Positions 1 through 8,782 of a stretch of 64,000 nucleotides of DNA are shown here, piece by piece. The notes beneath the pieces were generated by a model that was not told the origin of the DNA, ran no database searches, and saw only the letters and a program-made list of their open reading frames with translations. The stretch lies in assembly GCA_002633275.1 (NCBI GenBank), contig NWBO01000064.1, positions 62,001 to 126,000 of the forward strand, read 5' to 3'. The DNA is from Bacteroidales bacterium Phil12. Lineage in GTDB: Bacteria > Bacteroidota > Bacteroidia > Bacteroidales > P3. Position 1 is the stretch's first letter. Every line of letters starts with the position of its first letter. The position numbers and the translations under genes were made by a program.

Positions 1-1208
1 ATTCTAAAAATATATTCAGATGCCTGATGTATTGTGGTAGCACGAAAAATAACCCACCCGACAACCACAATTCCGAAAGTACCTAACATTTGTCCTAATT
101 CTTTTACGGAGGGAAACAATTTACCTTTGGCAACTATATCTTTGTATTTCCTATTCTTTCCCAACAATAAAAGAGGCAAAAAGAACAACGCATGATATAC
201 TCCCCAACAAATAAATGTCCAATTAGCCCCATGCCAAAAGCCACTTACCAAGAATATAATTAATGTATTACGGAAACTATGCCATTTGCCATTTCGACTA
301 CCGCCCAATGGAATGTAAATATAATCACGGAACCATGTAGTCAATGAAATATGCCACCGTCTCCAAAACTCAGCAATATCACGAGAAAAATACGGATAAT
401 TAAAATTACGCATCAAATTAACACCAAACAAACGAGCCGTACCTATCGCTATATCCGAATAACCAGAAAAATCTCCGTATATCTGAAATGTGAAAAGTAT
501 AGCTCCCAAAAGAAGAGTAAATCCATCCAACGTCTGATACTGCACAAAAATAAGATTAACCGATGCGGCACAATTATCAGCCACAACCATTTTCTTAAAA
601 AATCCCCATAGTATTTGTCTTACTCCATCGACAGCCTTTTCATAATCAAATTTACGAGAAGAAATAAATTGCGGCAATAGATTAGAAGCCCTCTCAATTG
701 GTCCAGCAACCAATTGTGGGAAGAAACTAATAAAGGCGAAAAACGCAACTATGTCATAAGTAGGCTTTATTCTACCTTTATACACATCAATTGTATAACC
801 GAATGCTTGAAAAGTATAAAAACTTATCCCTACCGGTAACAATATATCCTTTGTTACCCAATCGACCGTAATACCAAAACCTCGCAGCAAGACCGCAAAG
901 TTTTCTCCGAAGAAATTAAAATATTTGAAATAAAAAAGAATTAATAAATTAAATACAATACTTACTGCATTAATCAACTTTCGCTTTGCCACACAGCCTT
1001 TATATCGTTCCAACAATATTCCACTCGAAAAACTACATAAAGCAGTAATCGTTATTAATACAAGAAAACGCCAATCCCACCAACCATAAAACACATAACT
1101 TGCTACAACTACAAACAAATTTTGGTACTTCGCAGGCTTGAACACAAACCAATAAAGCAAAAACACAACAGGCAAAAACACCAAAAATTCAAAGGAATTA
1201 AACAGCAT
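1..1208 (-). CDS. MBOAT family O-acyltransferase (AlgI-like), 3' end cut by window
   Basis: This is a multi-pass membrane enzyme of the membrane-bound O-acyltransferase family, the type that transfers acetyl or other acyl groups to exported polysaccharide or other extracytoplasmic targets. Translation from the ATG at 1206-1208 begins MLFNSFEFLVFLPVVFLLYW, the usual hydrophobic opening of Bacteroidetes AlgI-like proteins. It is followed by many hydrophobic segments and the block RRWHISLTTWFRDYIYIPLG. The motif GFWHGANWTF contains the conserved catalytic histidine, near residue 326. About 402 residues are visible of an expected 470-500, because the window starts inside the gene. It is transcribed away from the neighbouring integrase and appears to be the chromosomal gene next to the inserted element. 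The acceptor substrate cannot be told from sequence. Confidence 0.9.
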   Translation of the reverse strand, partial: MLFNSFEFLVFLPVVFLLYWFVFKPAKYQNLFVVVASYVFYGWWDWRFLVLITITALCSFSSGILLERYKGCVAKRKLINAVSIVFNLLILFYFKYFNFFGENFAVLLRGFGITVDWVTKDILLPVGISFYTFQAFGYTIDVYKGRIKPTYDIVAFFAFISFFPQLVAGPIERASNLLPQFISSRKFDYEKAVDGVRQILWGFFKKMVVADNCAASVNLIFVQYQTLDGFTLLLGAILFTFQIYGDFSGYSDIAIGTARLFGVNLMRNFNYPYFSRDIAEFWRRWHISLTTWFRDYIYIPLGGSRNGKWHSFRNTLIIFLVSGFWHGANWTFICWGVYHALFFLPLLLLGKNRKYKDIVAKGKLFPSVKELGQMLGTFGIVVVGWVIFRATTIHQASEYIFR

Positions 1209-1495
1209 ATTGTCAATCAAGCCCCAATTCCTCAAAAGACTATTTTTAATCCATTACATAAAGAAAGCGTGGAACTTAAACCAATGAAATACATTTGAAA
1301 ACAAAGGATAGAAAATAGAAAGAAAAGCATAACAACTGCAAATAAAATCATTGATATACAGCGGTTTTATTACTGTCTTGTTTGGGAATAATCCTTTAAA
1401 TCATCTTAAACTCTTGCAAGTTTCTTCGGGATTATTGGGAACATTTGCGGGAAACATATTACCTTTGCACATAGAAACATAAAACCGACAAGGAC
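1209..1495. other. Intergenic region, left flank of mobile element
   Basis: No gene is visible between the divergent MBOAT and integrase genes. The region should contain the left junction of the integrated element, but I found no direct repeat shared convincingly with the right flank at 22.5-23.7 kb, so no attachment site is called. Confidence 0.5.
1460..1467 (+). promoter_or_regulatory. Putative -7 box for the integrase genes
   Basis: TACCTTTG fits the Bacteroidetes -7 consensus TAnnTTTG and lies about 29 bases before the first integrase ATG. A TTTG further upstream is too close to be a standard -33 box, so the call rests on the -7 box alone. Confidence 0.5.
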
Positions 1496-2812
1496 ATGAA
1501 GGTAAGCGTATATCTCAGAGAGGTTAAAGAGGACGGGAAACAGGGTGTTTCATGCATCTGTTTCCGTGTACGTGATAAAGAGATTGACATCAAGATCGCA
1601 TCAGAGTTGCAGGTCGTTGACAAGTATTGGGACGGTGGTGCCCTCAGATATCGCCAGAACACAGTCGTGGACAAGGACGAGCAGAAACATATCCCAAAAC
1701 AGATAGCCGCTATCATTGAGCTTATAGAATCATCCTTTGACCGGAACAAGGCTGACAGCAACTGGCTAAGACAGTCTATTGAGGATGTGCTGCACCCCAA
1801 CCGCGCTTACGAGCGTAACCATCCCACACTGTTGGCGAGAATGGCAGAATACATCAAACAGCACGATGGAACCAAACAGACCAAGGCTCAAATAGAAAAT
1901 TTGCATCACAAACTGATAAGATACGTGGCTTACAACCGTGAGATTGCCGGAAACCAAGACTTCAATCTGTTTGTTGAAAGCATCACATTGGAGGACATGA
2001 ATGATTTCCGTGAATATGTCGCCAATGAGCACCTATTATATATGGAATACCCGGAGTTCTACAAGGACTACATTCCTGCACAGTACAAACCCCAAGAGAA
2101 ATCCAGTACCACAATCATAAACACGATGAATCTTCTGTGCGTGTTCTTGCATTGGTGCAAGAAAATGGGCTATACGAGCAACGAGGTGTTCTTGCAATAT
2201 GGATGCAAAGTCCCTGTCTATGGCGATCCGTTCTTCCTTTCCATTGAGGAACGCAACATCCTGTATGACGCAGACCTCTCGGAAATTCCACAACTGGAGG
2301 CCATCCGTGACATCTTTGTCTTTCACTGCTATATCGGCTGCCGTGTCGGAGACCTGTACCGTCTGACAAAAGAGAATATCAAGGACGGTTTCGTGGAATA
2401 CATGCCTCAGAAGACCAAGAAGTGCGAGGCGAAAACTGTCAGAGTTCCCCTGCATGAGAAAGCTCAACGTATTCTTGCCAAATATGAGAATTACAATTCG
2501 GATAAGCTATTGCCGTTCAGACCTGTATATACATACAACAATGGTATCAGGGAACTCTTGAAGCATTGCGGGATTGACAGGATGGTGACGGTACTTGACA
2601 CCCACGGCTACAAGACCGTGCAGAAGCCTTTATATGAGGTGGCATCGAGCCATACGGCACGAAAGACCTTTGTCGGCAACCTCTACAAACAAGTTCCCGA
2701 CCCCAATCTAATAGCGTCCATGTCAGGACATGTGGAGGGTAGCCGTGCCTTTGCCCGATACAGGAACATTGACGATGACATGAAGCGCAAGCTCGTGGAA
2801 ATGATAAACTAA
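1496..2812 (+). CDS. Tyrosine recombinase / site-specific integrase (first of tandem pair)
   Basis: This 438-residue phage-integrase-type recombinase should cut and rejoin the element ends during integration and excision. Its catalytic residues are visible: Arg283 in YIGCRVGDLYR, His386 and Arg389 in SSHTARKTF, His412 in SMSGHVEGS and the nucleophile Tyr422 in FARYRNID. The N-terminal half carries the Arm-type and SAM-like core-binding domains usual in Bacteroidetes integrases. The ATG at 1496 is preceded by a -7 box. The next gene is a second recombinase of almost the same length and architecture, starting 15 bases after this stop. Base composition is visibly more G+C rich than the flanking chromosome, in keeping with a transferred element. 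Confidence 0.93.
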   Translation: MKVSVYLREVKEDGKQGVSCICFRVRDKEIDIKIASELQVVDKYWDGGALRYRQNTVVDKDEQKHIPKQIAAIIELIESSFDRNKADSNWLRQSIEDVLHPNRAYERNHPTLLARMAEYIKQHDGTKQTKAQIENLHHKLIRYVAYNREIAGNQDFNLFVESITLEDMNDFREYVANEHLLYMEYPEFYKDYIPAQYKPQEKSSTTIINTMNLLCVFLHWCKKMGYTSNEVFLQYGCKVPVYGDPFFLSIEERNILYDADLSEIPQLEAIRDIFVFHCYIGCRVGDLYRLTKENIKDGFVEYMPQKTKKCEAKTVRVPLHEKAQRILAKYENYNSDKLLPFRPVYTYNNGIRELLKHCGIDRMVTVLDTHGYKTVQKPLYEVASSHTARKTFVGNLYKQVPDPNLIASMSGHVEGSRAFARYRNIDDDMKRKLVEMIN

Positions 2813-2826
2813 GAAATACATCGACT

Positions 2827-4158
2827 ATGAAAGTGACAGCATTTATAAGAAAGACTGCGGCGAAAAACAACGTGACCGACCTCGCACGGGTGTATTTCCG
2901 TTTGCGTGACAAAGGCGGCGTTGACATCAAGGCTGCAAGCGAACTCTCCATAAGCCCCAACCATTGGTGTGCAGAGAAGCAGGGCTACAAATCCCGTGTG
3001 GCACTAGTCTCTGATGAGAAACGGATAAAATTTGACGAAGAGATACAGAATATCACACGTCTCATAGCCAAGGAATACCACCGCGGTGTGGACGGCAAGT
3101 GGCTGCAGTCATTGATTGAGGAATACCACCACCCCGGCATCAACTCCCATGCAGGAAGCAGGAACGGCGAGTACCGCTTAGTGACACAGATACAACACTA
3201 TGTTGACGAAACCATACTGGCATCGGACAGCCGCAAGCACCACTTGGCCAACATTGACAAGATTGGCAGGTACGAACTATTCCAAAGAGAGGTGATGCAC
3301 CGCCGTGGATTTCAGCTTAATGTTGACACGATAACCGCAGATGACCTGCGTGACTTGAAGCGATGGATGCAGGAGGAGCATACCTATGGTGAGCAGTTTC
3401 CGCTTTTCTATAAGGATATTCCCGAGAGCAAGTACAGGCAGGAACGCTCGGAGAACAGCATTACAGGATGCTTCTACCGGCTCCGCACCGTCATCAAATG
3501 GTGTATTAAGAAGGGTATGACTAAAAACAATCCTTTCGACCAATATCAGATAGCGCAGCCCATGTACGGTGATCCTTTCTTTCTGAATCTGGAAGAAAGG
3601 GACAAAGTGTATTACGCAGATCTGAGTGACCTTGACCCGTGCTATGCCGTCTATCGGGATGTATTTATGTTCCAGTGTCTGATAGGCAGTCGTGTGAGCG
3701 ACCTTAATTCTCTGACCAAGGCAAACCTTGTGGACGGATGTATCGAGTACATACCGCAGAAGACCAAACATGAGCATGCCAGCACCGTGCGTGTACCCCT
3801 CAACCAAAAGGCGAAGGACATACTTGCCCGTTATACGAACCTTGATGATGCCCTGCTGCCACGCTTCACACAGACTATGTATAACAAGATGATAAAGCGA
3901 ATCCTAAAATATGTGGGTATTGACCGCAAGGTATTGACCCTGAATCCGAAGACACGGCAGGATGAGATGCGTCCGCTTTGGGAAGTAGCCACAAGCCACA
4001 CGGCACGGAAGACCTTCATCGGCAACCTATACAAGCAGGTGAAAGACCCCAACTTGATAGCATCTATGTCGGGGCACTCCGAGGGAAGCCATGCCTTTGC
4101 TCGGTACCGCAAGATAGACGATGACATGAAAAAGGAACTCGTAAACCTGCTTGACTGA
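2827..4158 (+). CDS. Tyrosine recombinase / site-specific integrase (second of tandem pair)
   Basis: This 443-residue paralogue of the preceding integrase shares the same layout. The catalytic arginine is in CLIGSRVSDLNSL, the HxxR pair in TSHTARKTFIGNLY, the second histidine in SMSGHSEGS and the nucleophilic tyrosine in FARYRKIDDD. The C-terminal third is close to the first recombinase and the N-terminal third is more divergent. The two genes are 15 bases apart and probably co-transcribed. In related elements two recombinases may both be needed, or may act on different ends; the sequence does not tell which. A gene of unknown function follows after five bases. Confidence 0.93.
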   Translation: MKVTAFIRKTAAKNNVTDLARVYFRLRDKGGVDIKAASELSISPNHWCAEKQGYKSRVALVSDEKRIKFDEEIQNITRLIAKEYHRGVDGKWLQSLIEEYHHPGINSHAGSRNGEYRLVTQIQHYVDETILASDSRKHHLANIDKIGRYELFQREVMHRRGFQLNVDTITADDLRDLKRWMQEEHTYGEQFPLFYKDIPESKYRQERSENSITGCFYRLRTVIKWCIKKGMTKNNPFDQYQIAQPMYGDPFFLNLEERDKVYYADLSDLDPCYAVYRDVFMFQCLIGSRVSDLNSLTKANLVDGCIEYIPQKTKHEHASTVRVPLNQKAKDILARYTNLDDALLPRFTQTMYNKMIKRILKYVGIDRKVLTLNPKTRQDEMRPLWEVATSHTARKTFIGNLYKQVKDPNLIASMSGHSEGSHAFARYRKIDDDMKKELVNLLD

Positions 4159-4163
4159 CGTAT

Positions 4164-5291
4164 ATGATGGCAAACAATGAGAAGAGCGAGAAGTTTGAGG
4201 CGTTCAAGGCCGGACTTCTCAAATGGAAGAACGAACATAGGGAAGAGTATAACGAGTTTGCCCGTAGCATGACAAACTGTGATGAGACACACTATTGCCA
4301 CATATTCAAGGCCGTCGTCTGTCAGATGCCGCATATCGCCAAGGAGTGGGAATTGTCGTGGGGCGATGACAGTGATGAGACTTTTGACTCCATGTTCATA
4401 CTGGTTACCAAGGAGAACCTTCCACAGCAGATTGCAGATATGTTTGCAGTTTCTGCCTTCAATGAGGAAACGGGAGGCTCTGAATTTTGGAACAAGGCAA
4501 TGCATCTTATCGGAAAGAAGCCAAAGACAAAGGTCAGGCTTTCTGCTCCTCTTTTACTGAGTTGGCTATTCTACGGAAAGAGTTTTGAGAGTATGGTGGC
4601 GTTGATAGAGCAACAGATGTCCAATCCATCTGTTTCCCGGTCTGACAAGCTGAAATGCTCACTTGCTGCTAAAAGCATCATTGCGGCGAGCATAAAGAAC
4701 GGCTATCGAACGAGGAAAGACTGGAAACAGTATCTTGCGATGGAAGAATCGGTCAAGAAAAACAATACCGGGGAATGGGCTTTACAGGATGTGGTGAAGG
4801 ATATGCCTAACGAAACAGACGAGAAGTCGGAAATAGGGACTGAGAATGTATTCCATACGACCGCAGGACGTAAGAAGTCCAAGGAAAATCCTCTTATAGA
4901 CTATCTGCCAACTGATAGTTGTGAGGCTGTTATATCCTGCATCCGGGAATTTATAAAGGCACATACGTCAGCCATGCAACAGGCTCTTCCATACTTCGTG
5001 TTGAAAGATATGCGGCTCAGGCTTCCGCTCAACAATGGTGTGGAATATGCCATAGCCTTGACAAAACAGTTCCATGATGTCAAGGAACTACGTAGTGAAC
5101 ACTCGATAAGGCAGGCTGTAGGTAAACTGGCAGGGGCAGACACACAAATGTTAGTCAAGGACGGCAAACCGCAGATATGCCGGTATATAGAAAGTGACGA
5201 GTATCAAAAGATATTAGGACTACTGAAAGAAGAATTGAGCAAGGCCCTATCTGAAGGTTTTGAGACTAATCCGAACATACCTGTTTCATAA
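4164..5291 (+). CDS. Conserved mobile-element protein of unknown function
   Basis: This 375-residue protein is one I cannot assign to a family. It is charged and mostly helical, with no signal peptide, membrane segment or obvious catalytic motif. The start is a double ATG; the first, at 4164, is five bases after the second integrase stop, so it is likely in the integrase transcript. Its position just after the recombinases suggests a role in element integration, excision or maintenance, which is inference only. The long non-coding region after it ends the first transcription unit. Confidence 0.75.
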   Translation: MMANNEKSEKFEAFKAGLLKWKNEHREEYNEFARSMTNCDETHYCHIFKAVVCQMPHIAKEWELSWGDDSDETFDSMFILVTKENLPQQIADMFAVSAFNEETGGSEFWNKAMHLIGKKPKTKVRLSAPLLLSWLFYGKSFESMVALIEQQMSNPSVSRSDKLKCSLAAKSIIAASIKNGYRTRKDWKQYLAMEESVKKNNTGEWALQDVVKDMPNETDEKSEIGTENVFHTTAGRKKSKENPLIDYLPTDSCEAVISCIREFIKAHTSAMQQALPYFVLKDMRLRLPLNNGVEYAIALTKQFHDVKELRSEHSIRQAVGKLAGADTQMLVKDGKPQICRYIESDEYQKILGLLKEELSKALSEGFETNPNIPVS

Positions 5292-5345
5292 TATCAGCCT
5301 TAAACGTAGTTACCTAACCACCCTTTTGATATTTTTTGAGGTACA

Positions 5346-5382
5346 GACTTGGTTGCTTTGAGCAGACAAAAGTAACCAAGTC
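5346..5382. repeat. Hairpin, possible terminator of the integrase operon
   Basis: GACTTGGTTGCTTT and AAAGTAACCAAGTC pair with one mismatch around a nine-base loop. There is no clear T-run on the plus strand, so termination is possible but unproven. Confidence 0.5.
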
Positions 5383-5448
5383 CGTATTCGTGAATGGTGC
5401 ATATTCCATGCGTCAAGGGGAATTTATTGCATATTACCGTTGTCATAA

Positions 5449-5480
5449 ATTGTCTTATTTGTCATGACAATTAAGACAAT
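5449..5480. promoter_or_regulatory. 32-bp palindrome, candidate operator or recombination site
   Basis: The sequence reads ATTGTCTTA, a short spacer, GTCATGAC, a short spacer, TAAGACAAT, and matches its own reverse complement except for one mismatched base pair. It lies about 33 bases upstream of the -7 box for the excisionase-like gene, as an operator or a factor-binding site would. Confidence 0.5.
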
Positions 5481-5512
5481 CCGCTTTCTTTCAAACCCTT
5501 ACATTATCCCTG

Positions 5513-5520
5513 TAATTTTG
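5513..5520 (+). promoter_or_regulatory. Putative -7 box upstream of the HTH/primase genes
   Basis: TAATTTTG matches TAnnTTTG. Transcription starting a few bases later would run immediately into the hairpin at 5521-5560. Confidence 0.55.
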
Positions 5521-5560
5521 CACCGTCAAATCTTTCCCGAGGTTTGGCGGTGTCTCTTTT
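5521..5560 (+). terminator. Leader hairpin with T-run, possible attenuator
   Basis: CACCGTCAAA pairs with TTTGGCGGTG (one G-U pair) and is followed by TCTCTTTTTC. Because it sits directly after a promoter box and before the HTH gene, it could attenuate the operon or end a very short RNA. Confidence 0.5.
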
Positions 5561-5634
5561 TCATGCGCCATCGGAAGAGAGGCATTAGGGATTTCAAGTG
5601 ATGGCCATAGTATCAGAATCAAAAACATTATAGT

Positions 5635-5985
5635 ATGGCTATAAATTTACAATCCTTGGTTGAGCAGGGTGCGAATGTCAAGATAGAAGTCACCGCTGCC
5701 GACCTCAAGATGTTCGGCGAGGGAATCGCAGAGCGAGTTATCATGGCTTACAAGCAGGAGATAGAGAGTAAGGTTCCTCAGGAGGAAACCTATTATAACA
5801 CACGTGAAGTGAAGGAACTCCTCAATGTATGTGACGGTACACTCAACCTGTGGGCGAAACGTGGCTACCTCGTCCCTGTCAAAGTCGGCAACAAGAATAT
5901 GTATGCAAAGAGCGATGTGCGCCAGGTCCGGACAGGAGGAAGAGGTGACAGCGTGACCAATTATTGCAAGAGAAAGGAGGCATGA
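5635..5985 (+). CDS. Excisionase-family helix-turn-helix protein
   Basis: This 116-residue protein has a C-terminal winged-helix DNA-binding domain of the MerR/excisionase type, visible as YYNTREVKELLNVCDGTLNL followed by WAKRGYLVPVKVGNKNMYAK (residues about 50-95). Such proteins act as recombination directionality factors or regulators in Bacteroides elements. The N-terminal 45 residues are less diagnostic. Its stop codon overlaps an ATG of the following gene, so the two are probably translationally coupled. The upstream leader holds the palindrome and attenuator-like hairpin described separately, which may be its targets. Excisionase rather than pure regulator is inference. Confidence 0.8.
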   Translation: MAINLQSLVEQGANVKIEVTAADLKMFGEGIAERVIMAYKQEIESKVPQEETYYNTREVKELLNVCDGTLNLWAKRGYLVPVKVGNKNMYAKSDVRQVRTGGRGDSVTNYCKRKEA

Positions 5986-5987
5986 GC

Positions 5988-7391
5988 ATGAGTATCGCAC
6001 AAACCACCTGCAATCGGGTCATGTCCGATGTGCAGGGCATCAAGGACACGGGATTTCCTTTGGACGCTTTTCCCCAAAAAGTGCAGTCCATCATTCTTGA
6101 CATGGTGAGGTACGAGAACTTCAAGGTGGAGTATCTCGCACCTGCCATGCTCTCGGCAGCGTCCTCTGCATTGGGCGGAACCTACTATGTGAGGGTGAAG
6201 GGGCAATGGATAACCAATGCCGCACTCTATATCATCATGGTTGGAAGACCGGGGCTTGGCAAGACACCGCCTCTTGAAATGGCGTTCCGTCCCATACGGA
6301 AGAGTGACAGTGAAAAACTGGAGAAATTCAAGGCTGACATGACTGCGTACCAAAATGCAGTCAAAGAGGCAAAAGGTGACGACGGAATAGAAAAGCCTGT
6401 CCTCTCACGGACATTGGTATCAGACTTTACCCCGGAAGCTCTGCTCCGTGCCCATTATTACTCACCACGTGGTGTGACCATATTGGTGGACGAAATCATG
6501 GGGATGTTCAATTCCGCGAACCGCTACAACAATGGGCAGTTGATAGAACAGTTGCTGACAGCGTGGAGCGGTGGCGCATTGGATGTGATGAGGGTAAACA
6601 GCCCCATTCCCTATCATATTGAGAACCCTTGCATCAATATGATTGGAACCACCCAGACAAAACGCATGGGTGAACTGATGAAGAAGGGATATGAGGAGAA
6701 CGGACTGCTCGACCGCATTCTGTTCACACTGCCCAAGATACAGCAACTGACTCCCTGGACGGAAGGAGAAGACGAGGACATGCACCGCCGTTCAGCAACC
6801 GCTGTCGAGGCTTGGCAGGGCATCATTGACAAAGTGCTTTCCATTGATTATGATACCAGTAGCGAAACAAATGAACAAAAATACCACCTCATAGACATGG
6901 AGCCGCAAGCGAGAAACACGTTCTTCTCATGGCACAATGCCACTATTCAACGGACAAATGCCATCTTGGATGACAACATGATTGACTCCAGACCGATGAA
7001 AGCCCCGGTTCATGTCTCACGCATCGCACTCATCCTCCAGGTGTTAAGCTATGCATGTGGGGAAAGCCACCTCCGTTTCGTGACAGAGCAAGCCATTCAT
7101 GGCGCCATACGAATGATGGATTATTTTGATGATTCCTACCACAGAATCCGTGAATATGTCGCCAACGATGCCTGTGACGAGCCGTCAAAGGAACTGCTTT
7201 CGATGCTGAACGATCCGTTCACCATCTCAGAGGCTCTTGCGGCAGGAAAGCAACTCAATGTGACAGACCGCACAGTAATGAACTATCTGAAAGAACTCTC
7301 CAAGAATCGTCTTGTGCGGAAAATCAAGCAAGGCGAGTACAAGAAAACCTCTTTTGAGGGATTGTCTGTAGGCAGTTCGGAAGAAAAATGA
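5988..7391 (+). CDS. DUF3987 family primase/helicase-like protein
   Basis: This protein of about 467 residues belongs to the DUF3987 family, which is found next to primase-like genes on phages and mobile elements and has a P-loop ATPase core. A Walker A-like VGRPGLGKTPPLE and the acidic segment VTILVDEIMGMF (Walker B-like) are visible. I place the start at the ATG at 5988 because GGAGG at 5976-5980 is seven bases upstream. An in-frame ATG at 5982 overlaps the previous stop and is the alternative; a TTG further upstream is unlikely. It probably acts in element DNA replication or processing together with the DUF6371 protein. That role comes from family context, not from a visible active site. 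Confidence 0.8.
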   Translation: MSIAQTTCNRVMSDVQGIKDTGFPLDAFPQKVQSIILDMVRYENFKVEYLAPAMLSAASSALGGTYYVRVKGQWITNAALYIIMVGRPGLGKTPPLEMAFRPIRKSDSEKLEKFKADMTAYQNAVKEAKGDDGIEKPVLSRTLVSDFTPEALLRAHYYSPRGVTILVDEIMGMFNSANRYNNGQLIEQLLTAWSGGALDVMRVNSPIPYHIENPCINMIGTTQTKRMGELMKKGYEENGLLDRILFTLPKIQQLTPWTEGEDEDMHRRSATAVEAWQGIIDKVLSIDYDTSSETNEQKYHLIDMEPQARNTFFSWHNATIQRTNAILDDNMIDSRPMKAPVHVSRIALILQVLSYACGESHLRFVTEQAIHGAIRMMDYFDDSYHRIREYVANDACDEPSKELLSMLNDPFTISEALAAGKQLNVTDRTVMNYLKELSKNRLVRKIKQGEYKKTSFEGLSVGSSEEK

Positions 7392-7560
7392 GACCAAACT
7401 GCAATGGATAAACCTCTGTTTCACATTTCAGTTTCTTCAGTTCTTCAGTTTGAGAGGAATAAATAAGTCAAACAAAAAGGTCTGAATGTTATATCTCCAT
7501 TTCTGCAAAACTGAAAGAACTGAAAACTGAAATCAATGCAATCTATTTTCAGAAACGGAT
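7392..7560. repeat. Intergenic inverted repeat built from CTTCAGTT-like units
   Basis: CATTTCAGTTTCTTCAGTT with further CTTCAGTT units near 7425-7452 is mirrored by AACTGAAAACTGAAAT near 7516-7535. It lies between the DUF3987 and DUF6371 genes. It may be a hairpin or a set of iteron-like sites; no gene is visible. Confidence 0.45.
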
Positions 7561-8586
7561 ATGAGACAATACAAGTATCACCTTGAGAAATATCACACAG
7601 GCAGTAAAAGAACGTGTCCCAAGTGCGGAAGAAAAGCATGTTTCACCCGATATGTAGATAATGACGGAAGGCATGTATTTCCTTATCATGTCGGGAGATG
7701 CGACCATGAGCGGCTTTGCGGTTATCACTTCTCACCAAGGGACTATTTTCAAGAAAACCCACAAATGTTCAAAGCAATGACTAACGAAAAACAAAACATG
7801 ACACTGGCTTCTTCAACTCCACAACGAGAGTCACAGCCATCATTCATTGACAAATCTGTCATGGAGCGGACGCTGTCCCATTATTCCATCAACCCGTTAT
7901 ACACTTTCCTTGTCAGAACTATCGGCAAGGAAGAGGCAGACAGGCTTTGTCGCCTTTATCGGATTGGCACGTCAAAGAAATGGGGTGGTTCCGCCGTATT
8001 CTGGCAGGTGGACTGCCAAGGCTCTGTCCGCACCGGGAAAATCATGTTGTATGATGCCAAGACGGGCAAAAGGGTGAAAGAACCACAGTCGCACGTGTGC
8101 TGGGTACATACAGAGATGAAGTTGAAGGACTACCATCTCCGTCAGTGTTTCTTTGGCGAACATCTCCTTCCCTTATACCCTGACAAGCAGGTCTTCATTG
8201 TAGAGAGCGAGAAAACGGCAGTCATCGCTTCCCATTTCATGCCGGACGTGTTGTGGATAGCCACTGGAGGAAAGAACGGTTGCTTCAACGAGCAGGCCAT
8301 TCATGTCTTGGCTGGTAGGGAGGTTGTGCTGATGCCCGACCTTGGTGCCACGCAGGAGTGGCAGGGCAAACTGCCTATGCTGAGAAAGGTCTGCCGTTCC
8401 GCATCCGTCAATGACGTGTTGGAAACAATAGCAGCAGATGAACAGCGAAGCCTGGGACTTGACATTGCAGACTTCCTTCTGATGGAGGACACTCCACGGA
8501 TGATTTTGCAGAAGATGATAGACCGCAATCCTGCATTACAGACGCTCATAGACGAGTTTGGTTTGGAACTCGTGGAGGAGCCGTGA
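7561..8586 (+). CDS. DUF6371 domain protein (zinc finger plus Toprim-like)
   Basis: This 341-residue protein begins with a zinc-ribbon-like set of cysteines: Cys19 and Cys22 (CPKCGRKACF), then Cys47 and Cys53 (GRCDHERLCGYH). That arrangement is typical of DUF6371 proteins of Bacteroidetes mobile elements. The region around VFIVESEKTAVIASHFM and LMPDLGAT resembles the E and DxD parts of a Toprim fold, so it looks like a degenerate primase related to CHC2-type enzymes. Together with the preceding DUF3987 protein it may initiate or prime element DNA synthesis (inference). It ends just before the presumed oriT and relaxase. Confidence 0.8.
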   Translation: MRQYKYHLEKYHTGSKRTCPKCGRKACFTRYVDNDGRHVFPYHVGRCDHERLCGYHFSPRDYFQENPQMFKAMTNEKQNMTLASSTPQRESQPSFIDKSVMERTLSHYSINPLYTFLVRTIGKEEADRLCRLYRIGTSKKWGGSAVFWQVDCQGSVRTGKIMLYDAKTGKRVKEPQSHVCWVHTEMKLKDYHLRQCFFGEHLLPLYPDKQVFIVESEKTAVIASHFMPDVLWIATGGKNGCFNEQAIHVLAGREVVLMPDLGATQEWQGKLPMLRKVCRSASVNDVLETIAADEQRSLGLDIADFLLMEDTPRMILQKMIDRNPALQTLIDEFGLELVEEP

Positions 8587-8782
8587 CGGGACAGCTTGCT
8601 GTCTTGAAGAAAGGGATTTTATAAAATGCCGTAGCTTATTAGGGCATTTTCTTCACCTCCCCTCTGCGAGTGGCGGAGCGAAAAAGTCCCATAAACGGAT
8701 GGACGGCGGCATCCACAACGGAAAGACGGCATTTTATAAACCCTACAGACAACAATATATCACCAACAAAAAAGATTGAAAG
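8587..8782. other. Putative origin of transfer (oriT) upstream of relaxase
   Basis: This non-coding stretch directly precedes the relaxase gene, the usual place for oriT in Bacteroides mobilizable elements. It is framed by a strong inverted repeat: GGGATTTTATAAAATGCCGT at 8613-8632 and ACGGCATTTTATAAACCC at 8726-8743. The nick site itself is not identified. Confidence 0.5.

Larger units (their letters stand above)
5292..5634. other. Regulatory intergenic region with hairpin and near-perfect palindrome
   Basis: No protein gene is visible. The stretch holds a hairpin at 5346-5382 (14-bp arms with one mismatch around a nine-base loop), a 32-bp palindrome with one mismatched pair at 5449-5480 (arms ATTGTCTTA and TAAGACAAT around TTGTCATGACAA), and a -7 box followed at once by a terminator-like hairpin (5513-5560). 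Confidence 0.7.
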
